From Rheinheimera sp. (lineage in GTDB: Bacteria; Pseudomonadota; Gammaproteobacteria; Enterobacterales; Alteromonadaceae), in NCBI RefSeq assembly GCF_030690345.1, contig NZ_JAUYGV010000006.1:744001-808000 (forward strand): 64,000 nucleotides of DNA, written 5' to 3'. Below, piece after piece: positions 1 to 8,427 of this stretch; positions within the stretch are counted from its first letter, which is position 1, and each line of letters begins with the position of its first letter. The translations under genes and the position numbers were made by a program. The notes beneath the pieces are model-generated. The model did no database searches and was not told where the DNA came from. It saw nothing but the letters and a program-made list of their open reading frames with translations.

Positions 1-1797
1 ATGCCGGCGCTGGCCGGTTTTGCCGCCATGATGGCATTATGGTGTGCCGGCCATATAGCTATATTGCAACAGTGGCCAACGTTGGGTATGGCGCTGGTAT
101 TGGCTAATCCGTTGATGCCAATGTTTTTTCTGCACTTTGCCGTACAGTTTGTTGCCGACGGCAATAAGCCGGTACCGGCCTTGCTGCAACAGCGCAAATT
201 TCTTCCCGTACTGTATGGCTTAACCGGCATCATTATTATGCTGAGCTGGGTTGCCGGCGGCGCTAAGGTGATCAGCAGTAGCGGCTTTGCGGCATTTTTT
301 GTGTTTCAGGGCATGGGCTGGCTGAATCTGCTGTACACGGTAGCGCTGGGGGTGGCAGCACATATTGTATTGTGGCTGGGCTGGCGCGTGCACAGCGGCA
401 ATAAGCGCCGCTCTATCGTCGCCATGTTTCTCGCCGGAGGCTGGGGGTTGTTGCTCGCTACCAGCTTTGTGTTTCCGTCGCTGGGGCTGAACTGGTATCC
501 GTACCCTATGCTGCTGTTGCCCAGCTACTTACTGCTGCTGGTGTACGGTGTGGTACGTTATCAGGTGCTGGCGATTAATGCTTTTGCTAATAAAGCGCTG
601 CTATGGCTGGGCATGCTGTTGCTGGTGTTAGCGCTGATGGCGCTGGTCAGCGCTTTACTCGGGCAGTTGGGGATGCAAGCGTTGTCTGCGGTGCCTGCCA
701 GTCAGCTGTGGTTGTATTCTGCGCTGTTACTGCTGTTGTCTGCGGCCTGTTATCAACCTTTGTCGTTGTTAGCCAGGCGGTTGATTTACCCCGGCGGCCA
801 ATTAAATGAAAGCCTGCTGGCGCATTGGCGCGCGCAATTGCAACAAGCGCAGAGCTGGCCTGAGTTGGCAACCCGTGCTGCAGGATTATTGTCAGGCCGC
901 TTGCGCCGGCGCGTGAGTGTGCAACTGCCGGCCGCCGGTGATGAACGGGCAGAGCTGGATATTTTGTGCCGGCGGGATGACAGCGGTTGGCACTATCAAT
1001 TACGCGGCTGGGATGATGTAACACCAGGCTACCGCTTACAGGGCGAAGTGTTTGCGGCTTTACTGCTGAGTAACTGCCGTATTCTGGAGCAGTCGTTAAA
1101 ACTGGCGGATGCCGAGCGCAAACGGCTGGACCAACAACATCTGGTTGAGCTCGGCGCTTTATCAGCTGCCATGGCACATGAGCTGCGTAATCCACTGAAT
1201 ATTATTGCTATGGCTGCCGCTACCACGCCGGCAGAGACGCGCGCTCATATTCAGCAACAATTAAAACGCGCGGATCGTTTAATTGCGGACCTGCTCAGTT
1301 ATTCCGGCCGGCTGCAATTGCAGTGCAGCCGGCTACCGCTAAAGCCGTTGCTGCAGGCGGTGATCAGCCAACAGGACTGGCACGGCGTGCAATGTCAGCT
1401 GCAGGTGGCAGATGAGCTGACGCTGTACGCCGACAGTTATCGTGTGCAACAGGTGTTGATAAACCTGATAGACAATGCGCTGGCATTTTGCCGCAACCAG
1501 CCGCAGGCGCTGATCAGCATCACCGCGCGCAGCGGCCAGGATCAGCTGTGGCTGTATGTGCATAACAATGGCCCGGCCATTCTGCCGCAGCAACAGGCCA
1601 CGCTGTTTCAGCCTTTTGTCAGTAAGCGTGCCGGCGGCAGTGGCCTTGGCCTGGCCATAGTGCGGCGCATTATGCAGGCGCATGGCGGTGAGGTAAGGCA
1701 CAGAACCGATCTGGGCTGGCCGGTAAGTTTTGAGCTGCAATTTAAGCATCAGATTGAACAACCGCATAAGCAACCACAGGATAACGCAGATGGCTAA
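1..1797 (+). CDS. Sensor histidine kinase with N-terminal 7TM-type membrane region (5' end probably cut by window)
   Basis: Membrane sensor kinase that should phosphorylate the sigma-54 response regulator encoded next. About residues 1-240 form a series of hydrophobic helices resembling the N-terminal 7TM region of HisKA_7TM kinases. A cytoplasmic segment follows, then an H-box (AHELRNPLN, His at about 393), an N-box (NLIDNALAF) and a G-box (GGSGLGLAIVRRI) near the C-terminus. The reading frame begins at base 1, and family members usually have about one more helix, so the true start is probably upstream. It overlaps the next gene by 8 bases, indicating one operon. The signal sensed is unknown. 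Confidence 0.85.
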   Translation: MPALAGFAAMMALWCAGHIAILQQWPTLGMALVLANPLMPMFFLHFAVQFVADGNKPVPALLQQRKFLPVLYGLTGIIIMLSWVAGGAKVISSSGFAAFFVFQGMGWLNLLYTVALGVAAHIVLWLGWRVHSGNKRRSIVAMFLAGGWGLLLATSFVFPSLGLNWYPYPMLLLPSYLLLLVYGVVRYQVLAINAFANKALLWLGMLLLVLALMALVSALLGQLGMQALSAVPASQLWLYSALLLLLSAACYQPLSLLARRLIYPGGQLNESLLAHWRAQLQQAQSWPELATRAAGLLSGRLRRRVSVQLPAAGDERAELDILCRRDDSGWHYQLRGWDDVTPGYRLQGEVFAALLLSNCRILEQSLKLADAERKRLDQQHLVELGALSAAMAHELRNPLNIIAMAAATTPAETRAHIQQQLKRADRLIADLLSYSGRLQLQCSRLPLKPLLQAVISQQDWHGVQCQLQVADELTLYADSYRVQQVLINLIDNALAFCRNQPQALISITARSGQDQLWLYVHNNGPAILPQQQATLFQPFVSKRAGGSGLGLAIVRRIMQAHGGEVRHRTDLGWPVSFELQFKHQIEQPHKQPQDNADG

Positions 1798-3169
1798 TGG
1801 CAAAATTTTACTGGTCGACGACGAGCCGGCGTTTCGCCAGCTGGCGCAAAGCTGGTTAAGCCAAACCGGCTATCAGGTAGAAACCGCAGCCGATCTCAGC
1901 GCAGCCCGCGCTCAGCTTAGCCGGTTTGACGCCGATTTAATTCTGCTGGATTTGTCCTTACCACCGCAATTTGATCCGCAACATACGCTGCAGGCATTGG
2001 CAGAGTTTAACAGCCGGCCGGTGATTATTCTTACCGGCCATGCCGAGCGCCAGTTAGCATTGGATGCCATAGCGCTGGGGGCGTGGGATTTTATTGCCAA
2101 GCCGGTTGATCCGGATTTACTGGCCGTAGTGATCAAGCGGGCACTGAGCAAGCATCAGTTGGACACCGAACTGCAGCAGCTGAAACAGCAGCAGCAAACC
2201 GATGCCGGCCTGCAGCGCTTAATAGGTGTGTCGCCGCCAATGGTTGCTATGCGCACTTTGATCCAACGCATTGCGCCGACCGACGTACGGGTGTTGGTTA
2301 CCGGGCCGTCTGGTACCGGTAAAGAAGTGGTATCGCGTGCACTGCACGAACTTAGCCGGCGCGCGGCACAGCCCTTTGTGTCGGTGCATTGCGGTGCTAT
2401 ACCGGCAGAGCTGTTAGAAAGTGAGTTATTCGGCTATGTTAAAGGCGCTTTTACCGGTGCCGATAAAGACCGGCCCGGTTTACTGAAACTGGCTGACAAC
2501 GGCACCTTATTTTTGGATGAAATAGGCGAAATGCCTCTGCCAATGCAGGTGAAATTATTGCGGGTGCTGCAAGAGGGGACTTATTTCCCGGTGGGCGGGC
2601 GCGAACAACATAAAATTGATGTGCGTCTGATCTCCGCCACCAATGCCAATTTACCGCAGTTGGTACAAAAAGGCCTGTTTCGCGAAGATTTATACTACCG
2701 TATCAAGGGCATTACGCTGGAAACGGTCGCACTGGCAGAGCGACGCCAGGACATACCGCTGTTACTGCAGTTTTTCCTTGAACAACTGCAGCGCCAACAC
2801 CGGCAATTGCTTAAACTGGACAGCACCGCATTAAGCTGGTTTTTACAGCGCGACTGGCCGGGCAACATCCGCGAGTTGAAAAATACGTTGGAGAGTGTGG
2901 CGGCCGTGGCGCAGGGCGGCGTGATAAGCATGGCCGATATCAGCTTGCTGCATCCCGAAGCGGTTACTACGCCCTCAGTTGTCACAGAGATTGCTGCAGA
3001 CTCTTTACTGCTCGATCCCGCAGTGCAACAACTGGAAATTCAGCTGATAACCCGGGCCATGCAGCAAAGCGGCGGTAACAAAACCCGCGCGGCACTGTTG
3101 TTGGGTTTATCCAGGCAAGGCTTGCTGAAAAAACTGCAGCGCTATAAGCTGACGTATCATGAGATGTAA
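1790..3169 (+). CDS. Sigma-54-dependent response regulator (NtrC family)
   Basis: Transcription activator of sigma-54 RNA polymerase, 459 residues from the ATG at 1790. The frame stays open upstream, but this ATG directly precedes the receiver start (MANGKILLVDDEPAF). Domains in order: receiver with phospho-acceptor Asp54 (LILLDLSLP), AAA+ domain with Walker A (GPSGTGKE), the GAFTGA loop that contacts sigma-54, Walker B (GTLFLDEIGEMP), and a C-terminal Fis-type helix-turn-helix (GGNKTRAALLLGLSRQGLL). It overlaps the upstream kinase, which is its likely partner. All key motifs are intact. No sigma-54 promoter that it might control was found in the window. Confidence 0.93.
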   Translation: MANGKILLVDDEPAFRQLAQSWLSQTGYQVETAADLSAARAQLSRFDADLILLDLSLPPQFDPQHTLQALAEFNSRPVIILTGHAERQLALDAIALGAWDFIAKPVDPDLLAVVIKRALSKHQLDTELQQLKQQQQTDAGLQRLIGVSPPMVAMRTLIQRIAPTDVRVLVTGPSGTGKEVVSRALHELSRRAAQPFVSVHCGAIPAELLESELFGYVKGAFTGADKDRPGLLKLADNGTLFLDEIGEMPLPMQVKLLRVLQEGTYFPVGGREQHKIDVRLISATNANLPQLVQKGLFREDLYYRIKGITLETVALAERRQDIPLLLQFFLEQLQRQHRQLLKLDSTALSWFLQRDWPGNIRELKNTLESVAAVAQGGVISMADISLLHPEAVTTPSVVTEIAADSLLLDPAVQQLEIQLITRAMQQSGGNKTRAALLLGLSRQGLLKKLQRYKLTYHEM

Positions 3170-3221
3170 TTAAAGCGCAGTAGTATCAAGCGACTTAATG
3201 CAAAACTATAAGGGTAAAGCA

Positions 3222-4244
3222 ATGAAAGCAGTAGGCTATCAAACCTCGTTACCGGCCACAGATCCACAGGCATTACTGGATATAGAGTTAGCGGATCCGG
3301 TGGCCACAGGGCGCGATATTCTGGTGCGGGTACAGGCCGTATCGGTTAATCCGGTGGATACCAAAGTACGCCAGCGCGCGCAGCCTGAACCGGGCCAATA
3401 TAAGGTATTGGGTTGGGACGCTGCCGGTGAAGTTGTCGCCGTGGGCGAAGAGGTCACGTTGTTTAAGGCCGGTGATAAAGTATTTTATGCCGGCTCGCTA
3501 ACCAGGCCGGGCAGTAACAGCGAGTTGCAACTGGTAGACGAGCGTATCGTAGCACTGATGCCGGACAACCTTAGTTACGCTGAAGCGGCGGCGTTGCCGT
3601 TAACTGCTATTACTGCCTGGGAGCTGCTGTTTGACCGGCTGGAAATACAACAAGCCAGTTTAAAGCATCCGCGCCCGGTGTTATTGGTCACCGGCGCTGC
3701 CGGTGGCGTAGGTTCGGTGCTGTTGCAGTTGGCGCGTAAGCTGACAACCGTTACGATAATAGCCACGGCCTCCAGGCCGGAAACGCGGCAATGGGTTACG
3801 GAGTTGGGTGCGCACTATGTGCTGGACCACAGTCAGCCGTTGTTACCTCAGCTCAAAGCACTGGATTTAAGCTGTGTCAGCCATGTTGCCAGCCTGACGC
3901 ACACTGAGCAACATTATGCCGAACTGGTACAAATGCTGGCGCCGCAGGGCAAGCTGGCACTGATCGACGACCCGGCCGCTGGCATTGATATTATGCCGTT
4001 AAAGCAAAAGAGCATTTCGCTGCACTGGGAGTTTATGTTTACCCGCGCTATGTTCGGCACACCGGATATGAATGCGCAGCATCAACTACTGACCGATTTG
4101 GCACGGCTTATTCAGCAAGGCCAGATCAAAACCACGCTAAAGCACAGCGCCGGCAGCATTAACGCTGCCAACTTACGCAGCGCGCATCAGCTGCTGGAAA
4201 GCGGTACTGCTATTGGTAAGGTGGTACTGGAAGGCTGGAATTGA
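3222..4244 (+). CDS. Zinc-type alcohol dehydrogenase / quinone oxidoreductase family protein
   Basis: Medium-chain dehydrogenase/reductase, about 340 residues, likely NAD(P)H-dependent. It has an N-terminal GroES-like part (ILVRVQAVSVNPVDTKVR) and a Rossmann fold with the nucleotide-binding motif VTGAAGGVGSVLLQLARKL. The cysteine-rich structural zinc loop of classical ADHs is absent, which fits the quinone-oxidoreductase branch. An ATG at 3222 preceded by AGGG is preferred over the in-frame ATG at 3198, because homologues begin MKAVGY. It sits alone between the two-component operon and a terminator. The substrate cannot be told from sequence. Confidence 0.85.
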   Translation: MKAVGYQTSLPATDPQALLDIELADPVATGRDILVRVQAVSVNPVDTKVRQRAQPEPGQYKVLGWDAAGEVVAVGEEVTLFKAGDKVFYAGSLTRPGSNSELQLVDERIVALMPDNLSYAEAAALPLTAITAWELLFDRLEIQQASLKHPRPVLLVTGAAGGVGSVLLQLARKLTTVTIIATASRPETRQWVTELGAHYVLDHSQPLLPQLKALDLSCVSHVASLTHTEQHYAELVQMLAPQGKLALIDDPAAGIDIMPLKQKSISLHWEFMFTRAMFGTPDMNAQHQLLTDLARLIQQGQIKTTLKHSAGSINAANLRSAHQLLESGTAIGKVVLEGWN

Positions 4245-4275
4245 TAAGTTGGAATTAACAAGCTGAAATTAACAA
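4234..4275 (+). repeat. Three 14-bp tandem units spanning the end of the dehydrogenase gene
   Basis: GCTGGAATTGATAA (4234-4247), GTTGGAATTAACAA (4248-4261) and GCTGAAATTAACAA (4262-4275) lie head to tail, with a partial GCTAC after them. The first unit contains the last codons and TGA stop of the dehydrogenase, so the array looks like a local duplication of the gene's 3' end. Confidence 0.8.
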
Positions 4276-4280
4276 GCTAC

Positions 4281-4304
4281 CGGGCAGCCCTTTGCGGCTG
4301 CCCG
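4281..4304. terminator. Hairpin between convergent genes
   Basis: Nine-bp GC-rich stem CGGGCAGCC / GGCTGCCCG with a 6-base loop. It lies between the stops of the plus-strand dehydrogenase and the minus-strand YkgJ gene. Only a weak T-rich stretch follows on the plus strand, so this is a likely but not classical shared terminator. Confidence 0.6.
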
Positions 4305-4311
4305 ATATTTA

Positions 4312-4917
4312 TCAGGCAATTTGCTGATCGTCGTTCATGCCGGAATACCAGGCTTTAAACAACACTTTTTCCAGCGCCTGTTGCAAGGCATCGTTAATGG
4401 GTAAGTGTTGCTTACCCAGTTCATAATCCAGCTCGTTTACCTGCTCTTTGGCCATAATCATCATCGGCGGCGGATCAGACTGCAGCGCTATCAGCGTATC
4501 CTGATACGCCTGCGGCCGGTCGGTTTTAATCACCTTGCACACTGATAACGAGGTTTTGCCTTGCTTGTCACGATAGCCCGCAGCGCCGAACAAGCGGCAA
4601 ATAGCCGGGCGCTGCTGGTACACACTGCATTGACCCTGCTTGCCGTCAAACGACAGCTTCTGGTAAAAAAAACAGCCCTGAGGCTCTGTTAACTCTTCGA
4701 GTTGTGTCAGTGTTTGTTCTGCTTTACCTTGATCAAACAAGTGTAATGCCAGCGGCAACATTTCCAGCACCGTCGCTTCTATCGTCGGTTGCAAACAGCA
4801 TTCACCGCAGCCGCTGCGGCAATTTAAGCCACGCTGTTGCTGATAAGCTGAAAACGTCGTCGCTATTTCGCCATACACAGCCTCAACACGACGCGATAGT
4901 TCACGCAGCCGTTGCAT
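4312..4917 (-). CDS. YkgJ family cysteine cluster protein
   Basis: Small cytoplasmic protein of 201 residues with the family's pattern of cysteines: NCRSGCGECCLQ near residue 35, then single cysteines in GCFFY, GQCSVY and RPAICRLFG. These are believed to bind an Fe-S cluster or zinc in the YkgJ/CxxCxxCC family. The biochemical role of the family is unsettled. The gene stands alone on the minus strand and shares a terminator region with the convergent dehydrogenase. Confidence 0.85.
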   Translation of the reverse strand: MQRLRELSRRVEAVYGEIATTFSAYQQQRGLNCRSGCGECCLQPTIEATVLEMLPLALHLFDQGKAEQTLTQLEELTEPQGCFFYQKLSFDGKQGQCSVYQQRPAICRLFGAAGYRDKQGKTSLSVCKVIKTDRPQAYQDTLIALQSDPPPMMIMAKEQVNELDYELGKQHLPINDALQQALEKVLFKAWYSGMNDDQQIA

Positions 4918-5042
4918 TAAAGACTCCGAACGAAATAAGTGTAAATTTGGGTTTGCCTGTTAAGGAGCGACGAGATGTCGCACCGGCATTGTACTGAGTT
5001 GGTTATTCTGTCAGCAATAGGGGCAGTAAAATATATTTTACC

Positions 5043-7907
5043 TCAGGTTAGCAGTGTGTTTAGCGGCATCGGCCGGGCGATAGCATAACCCTGGGCATAA
5101 TCAATACCCATGATCTCCAGCGCGGCCAGTGTTTCTGCGCTCTCCACACATACGGCTATGGTTAACATACCCATGGCGCCGGCGACTTCGTGAATTGATT
5201 TAACGATAGCTTTGTCGTAATGATCGTCCAGTACATCACGCACAAAGTGGCCATCGATTTTAACGAAGTCGGCCGGGAAGTGTTTCAGGTAGCTGTAAGA
5301 GGAAAAGCCGCTGCCAAAATCATCCAGCGCAATACGACAGCCCAAAGCGCGAAAATGCTCAATAAAGGCGAGGGTGTTTTGCAGATTAACCAGAGCTGCG
5401 CTTTCGGTGATCTCAAAACAAATTTGCTGATACGGAATTTGAAAGCCGCTGAACAGTTGCTGCACGTCGTCTTTAAATGCCGGGTCCAGCAAGGAGCTGC
5501 CAGACACATTAATACTGCACAATGCCAACTGCTGCAGGTGCTCCGGATGTTGTTTTAACCAGCGGAAATAATGCCGGATCACCCAGCGGTCGATTTGCGG
5601 CATCAGGCCGTAACGATCAGCGGAACTTAAGAAACCGGCTGGTGCTATAAGGTGGTTTTCATCACCCTGCAAACGTAGTAACAGCTCGTAGTGTAAGCCG
5701 TTGCTGGTTTTGTTCAGCGCCTGCACGGACTGCTGGTGCAGCACAAATTTGTCGTCTTTTATTGCCTGACGTAGCTGTGATACCCACTGTACTTCAGCTT
5801 GGTGTTGTTGGGTATCTTTGTCATCCTCATCAAATAACTGAATACGGTTACGGCCTTTATTTTTCGCAATGCCACAAGCCGCGTCGGCTTTTTTTAACAC
5901 ACTGTCGGCCAGGCTATCGTCTGCGGCTATGTCAGCGATACCAATACTGGCACTGACAGGATAAATATTGTCTTGCCAGATAAAGCGGAATTCACGCATC
6001 GCATCAAGGATGCGGTAACCCAGCGCAAAGGCTTCGTTGGCATTTTTGCCAGGCAGCAGAATACCAAACTCATCACTGTCTAACCTGGCCAGTTGCCCGG
6101 CAAGGCCGGCAGTACGTTTAAACAGTTCACTGACTTGCTTAAGCAGCGCATCACCGGCGCTGTGGCTGCAACTGTTATTAATCACTTTAAACTGGTCAAT
6201 GTCGATATACAGCACGGCACCTTTGTTACGGCCTGGCGTATCGCACAGCATTTGTAACTGCTGTTCAAAGTAAAAGCGGTTGTACAAAGCGGTTAAGCTG
6301 TCATGGTTGGCCAGGTAGGCCAGCTGTTCATGGGCCAGTTTTTGCCCGGTAATATCAATCACCGAGCCATGCACAAATTCCTCTTTGCCATTGTCTGAAC
6401 GCGCCAACCGCACTGACATTAGCGCCCAAAACGGGCTGTTATCAGCGCGCAAGCCGCGAATTTCGAAGCTGTTCTTACTGCCCAGTTCAAGTTGGCGCAG
6501 CATATGTAGCCGCTCGCCGGGGTCTGCATAAAAACGGGCCATACCGGTACCGCTGATGGCTTGCTCTAAGGCGTTGCGATCGGGATAACCGAGAATATCC
6601 AACAAGGCTTGGTTAACATTGATTAAACGACCATCCGCGGTGGTGGTAAACATGCCTTCTACGGCATTGTGAAAAATATCATGGTACTGCTGCATCGACG
6701 CGCTGTGTTGCAGTGCAGGCTCGTTGGGCAGGCGGATATTCTGCAGATTAAAACTGGTTAAAGCCAGGCACAGCAGTACTAACGAAAATAAGATGTATAG
6801 CCAGTTAACATCAGCCCGCAAATACCCGGCCTGGTGCAGTGTCAGCAGCAAAGCGCTGCACAGCGTCAGCACACAAGCCCAGACAAAAGTGCGGGCGCGG
6901 GCATCGCCGGCCAGGCTGAAACTCAATGCCAACAAAAAATTACTGATTAATACCCAGCACAGGGCAAAAAACAGCAGATACAGCCGCAACTGGCCATCGG
7001 CAAACAGCGGGCTGAACAATAGCAGTAAGGCTGCAAAGCTGCTGATATGGCTGCAACGGCGCCACCAGTGGCTGGCATAGCTTTGCAGCGCATGGCTGGT
7101 AAACAGGTTCAAACATAGCAGAGCTGCGCCCACAGCAATATATAAAATGGCTTGGTTAACTTCCGGATATTCCGGCCACAACACCGCAAAGGCCATGCCG
7201 TTTAAAATGGCGACTACCAGCGCAAAGCTGACAAAAAAACCGGTGAAATACAGGTAATGCCTGGCTTTGCTGTGGATAAACAGCACCAAGTTATACAGGG
7301 CCAGCAACAGTAAGATGCCCTGCAATAAGCCATCCAGAATGGCGTTTTGCTGCATAGTGGCAACAAAGTGGTCGTGGCGCCATAACCGGATATCACCGGG
7401 TATCACGGCTGCATCTTGTATCTTGATATAAATATCGGTTTCTTCGTCCGGTAGCAGGGTCAGGCTTACGGCAAAACTACGGTAGGGCAGGGCGCGTTCG
7501 CTATACGGATAGCTGTTGCCGGAGCGGGTAAGCAGCTTAATATCTTTGCTTTGCTGCTGCAATTGGTACATTTCTATCTTATCTGCCAGCGGAAAGTCAT
7601 ATTCGAGAATGCTGTGCAACGGCCTGTTGCCGCTGTTATGTAATCTGGCAAACAGCCACACTGCCTGGTCTTCTTCAAATAGTAAACTCTGCTGCCGGGT
7701 TATCAGGCTAAAGCTGTGATGATGCACCGGGTCGGCCAATAAATCGTCCAGCGTCATGTCGGCCGGCGTGACAAAAAAGTATAGCTGGCGCAGGCTTTGC
7801 TGCCCGGTCAAAGGGCTTTGCAGGGGGTTAACTTCAGCGTGAAAGGCGTGGGCAACGCCGGTGAGTAAGCTAAGCAGCAGTATCACAATATGCATAGTGC
7901 TTCTCAC
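5043..7907 (-). CDS. 7TM-DISM / PAS / GGDEF-EAL membrane protein with degenerate catalytic motifs
   Basis: Cyclic-di-GMP signalling protein, 954 residues. It has a signal peptide (residues 1-22), a periplasmic 7TMR-DISM extracellular region, about seven membrane helices (about 185-400), a PAS domain (about 410-530), GGDEF and EAL. The GGDEF signature reads LDSDEF, so the glycines needed for diguanylate cyclase activity are missing. In the EAL domain the ELL motif, the Asn of SINVSGS, ITES, DDFGSG, KID and the late Gln (AQGY) remain. The usual AEGVE motif reads AVCVE, putting Val where RocR has catalytic Glu352. The protein may therefore bind rather than make or cleave c-di-GMP. It is monocistronic. 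Confidence 0.9.
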   Translation of the reverse strand: MRSTMHIVILLLSLLTGVAHAFHAEVNPLQSPLTGQQSLRQLYFFVTPADMTLDDLLADPVHHHSFSLITRQQSLLFEEDQAVWLFARLHNSGNRPLHSILEYDFPLADKIEMYQLQQQSKDIKLLTRSGNSYPYSERALPYRSFAVSLTLLPDEETDIYIKIQDAAVIPGDIRLWRHDHFVATMQQNAILDGLLQGILLLLALYNLVLFIHSKARHYLYFTGFFVSFALVVAILNGMAFAVLWPEYPEVNQAILYIAVGAALLCLNLFTSHALQSYASHWWRRCSHISSFAALLLLFSPLFADGQLRLYLLFFALCWVLISNFLLALSFSLAGDARARTFVWACVLTLCSALLLTLHQAGYLRADVNWLYILFSLVLLCLALTSFNLQNIRLPNEPALQHSASMQQYHDIFHNAVEGMFTTTADGRLINVNQALLDILGYPDRNALEQAISGTGMARFYADPGERLHMLRQLELGSKNSFEIRGLRADNSPFWALMSVRLARSDNGKEEFVHGSVIDITGQKLAHEQLAYLANHDSLTALYNRFYFEQQLQMLCDTPGRNKGAVLYIDIDQFKVINNSCSHSAGDALLKQVSELFKRTAGLAGQLARLDSDEFGILLPGKNANEAFALGYRILDAMREFRFIWQDNIYPVSASIGIADIAADDSLADSVLKKADAACGIAKNKGRNRIQLFDEDDKDTQQHQAEVQWVSQLRQAIKDDKFVLHQQSVQALNKTSNGLHYELLLRLQGDENHLIAPAGFLSSADRYGLMPQIDRWVIRHYFRWLKQHPEHLQQLALCSINVSGSSLLDPAFKDDVQQLFSGFQIPYQQICFEITESAALVNLQNTLAFIEHFRALGCRIALDDFGSGFSSYSYLKHFPADFVKIDGHFVRDVLDDHYDKAIVKSIHEVAGAMGMLTIAVCVESAETLAALEIMGIDYAQGYAIARPMPLNTLLT

Positions 7908-8121
7908 GGCTACGGTGCTCCCCTGGGCGCTAAGAATGGTTGGCGGTCAGTATTGTTAATGTTTTAGCGGCGAACATTAACATAGAGCGGCTTATGGTGT
8001 CAGCAGAAAATCAAATTTTGCATGGCTTTGCGCCAGATCGGGCTTGTAGCCGTTTATATGGCTTGAGCATTCAGCAACTTAGGTTATAACTAAACGGTAC
8101 AATAACAATAACGGAGATTCT

Positions 8122-8427
8122 ATGAGACAGTGGATAGCGGGCGCCGCCCTGATGTTAACAGCTGTTGCCGCTCAGGCGGCAGATCTGCAACTGGGTAAAG
8201 CCAAGGCCGCCGTGTGCGCCGCTTGCCATGGCGCCAATGGCATTTCGATAATTCCGGATTACCCTAATCTGGCCGGGCAAAAAGTGAAATACCTGGAAAG
8301 CTCGATTAAAGCCTATCGTGACGGTGAGCGGAAAAACCCGATTATGTCGCCAATGGCGGCAGGCTTATCTGATGCTGATGTCGCAAACCTGGCCGCCTAT
8401 TTTGCCAGTTTACCGGCCGGCGGCTGA
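8122..8427 (+). CDS. Periplasmic class I cytochrome c (c553-like)
   Basis: Small electron carrier of 101 residues. A cleavable signal peptide ([20 protein letters not shown]) directs export. The heme attachment motif CAACH lies at about residues 32-36, and the distal methionine is probably in [11 protein letters not shown]. The start is well supported by the upstream CGGAG at 8-12 bases. The last 31 bases overlap the 3' end of recQ on the other strand. The redox partner is unknown and no oxidase is adjacent. Confidence 0.92.
   Translation: MRQWIAGAALMLTAVAAQAADLQLGKAKAAVCAACHGANGISIIPDYPNLAGQKVKYLESSIKAYRDGERKNPIMSPMAAGLSDADVANLAAYFASLPAGG

Noticed and set aside
1339-1803. 154-codon minus-strand frame
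   Set aside because: Antisense shadow of the histidine kinase with no recognisable domain.
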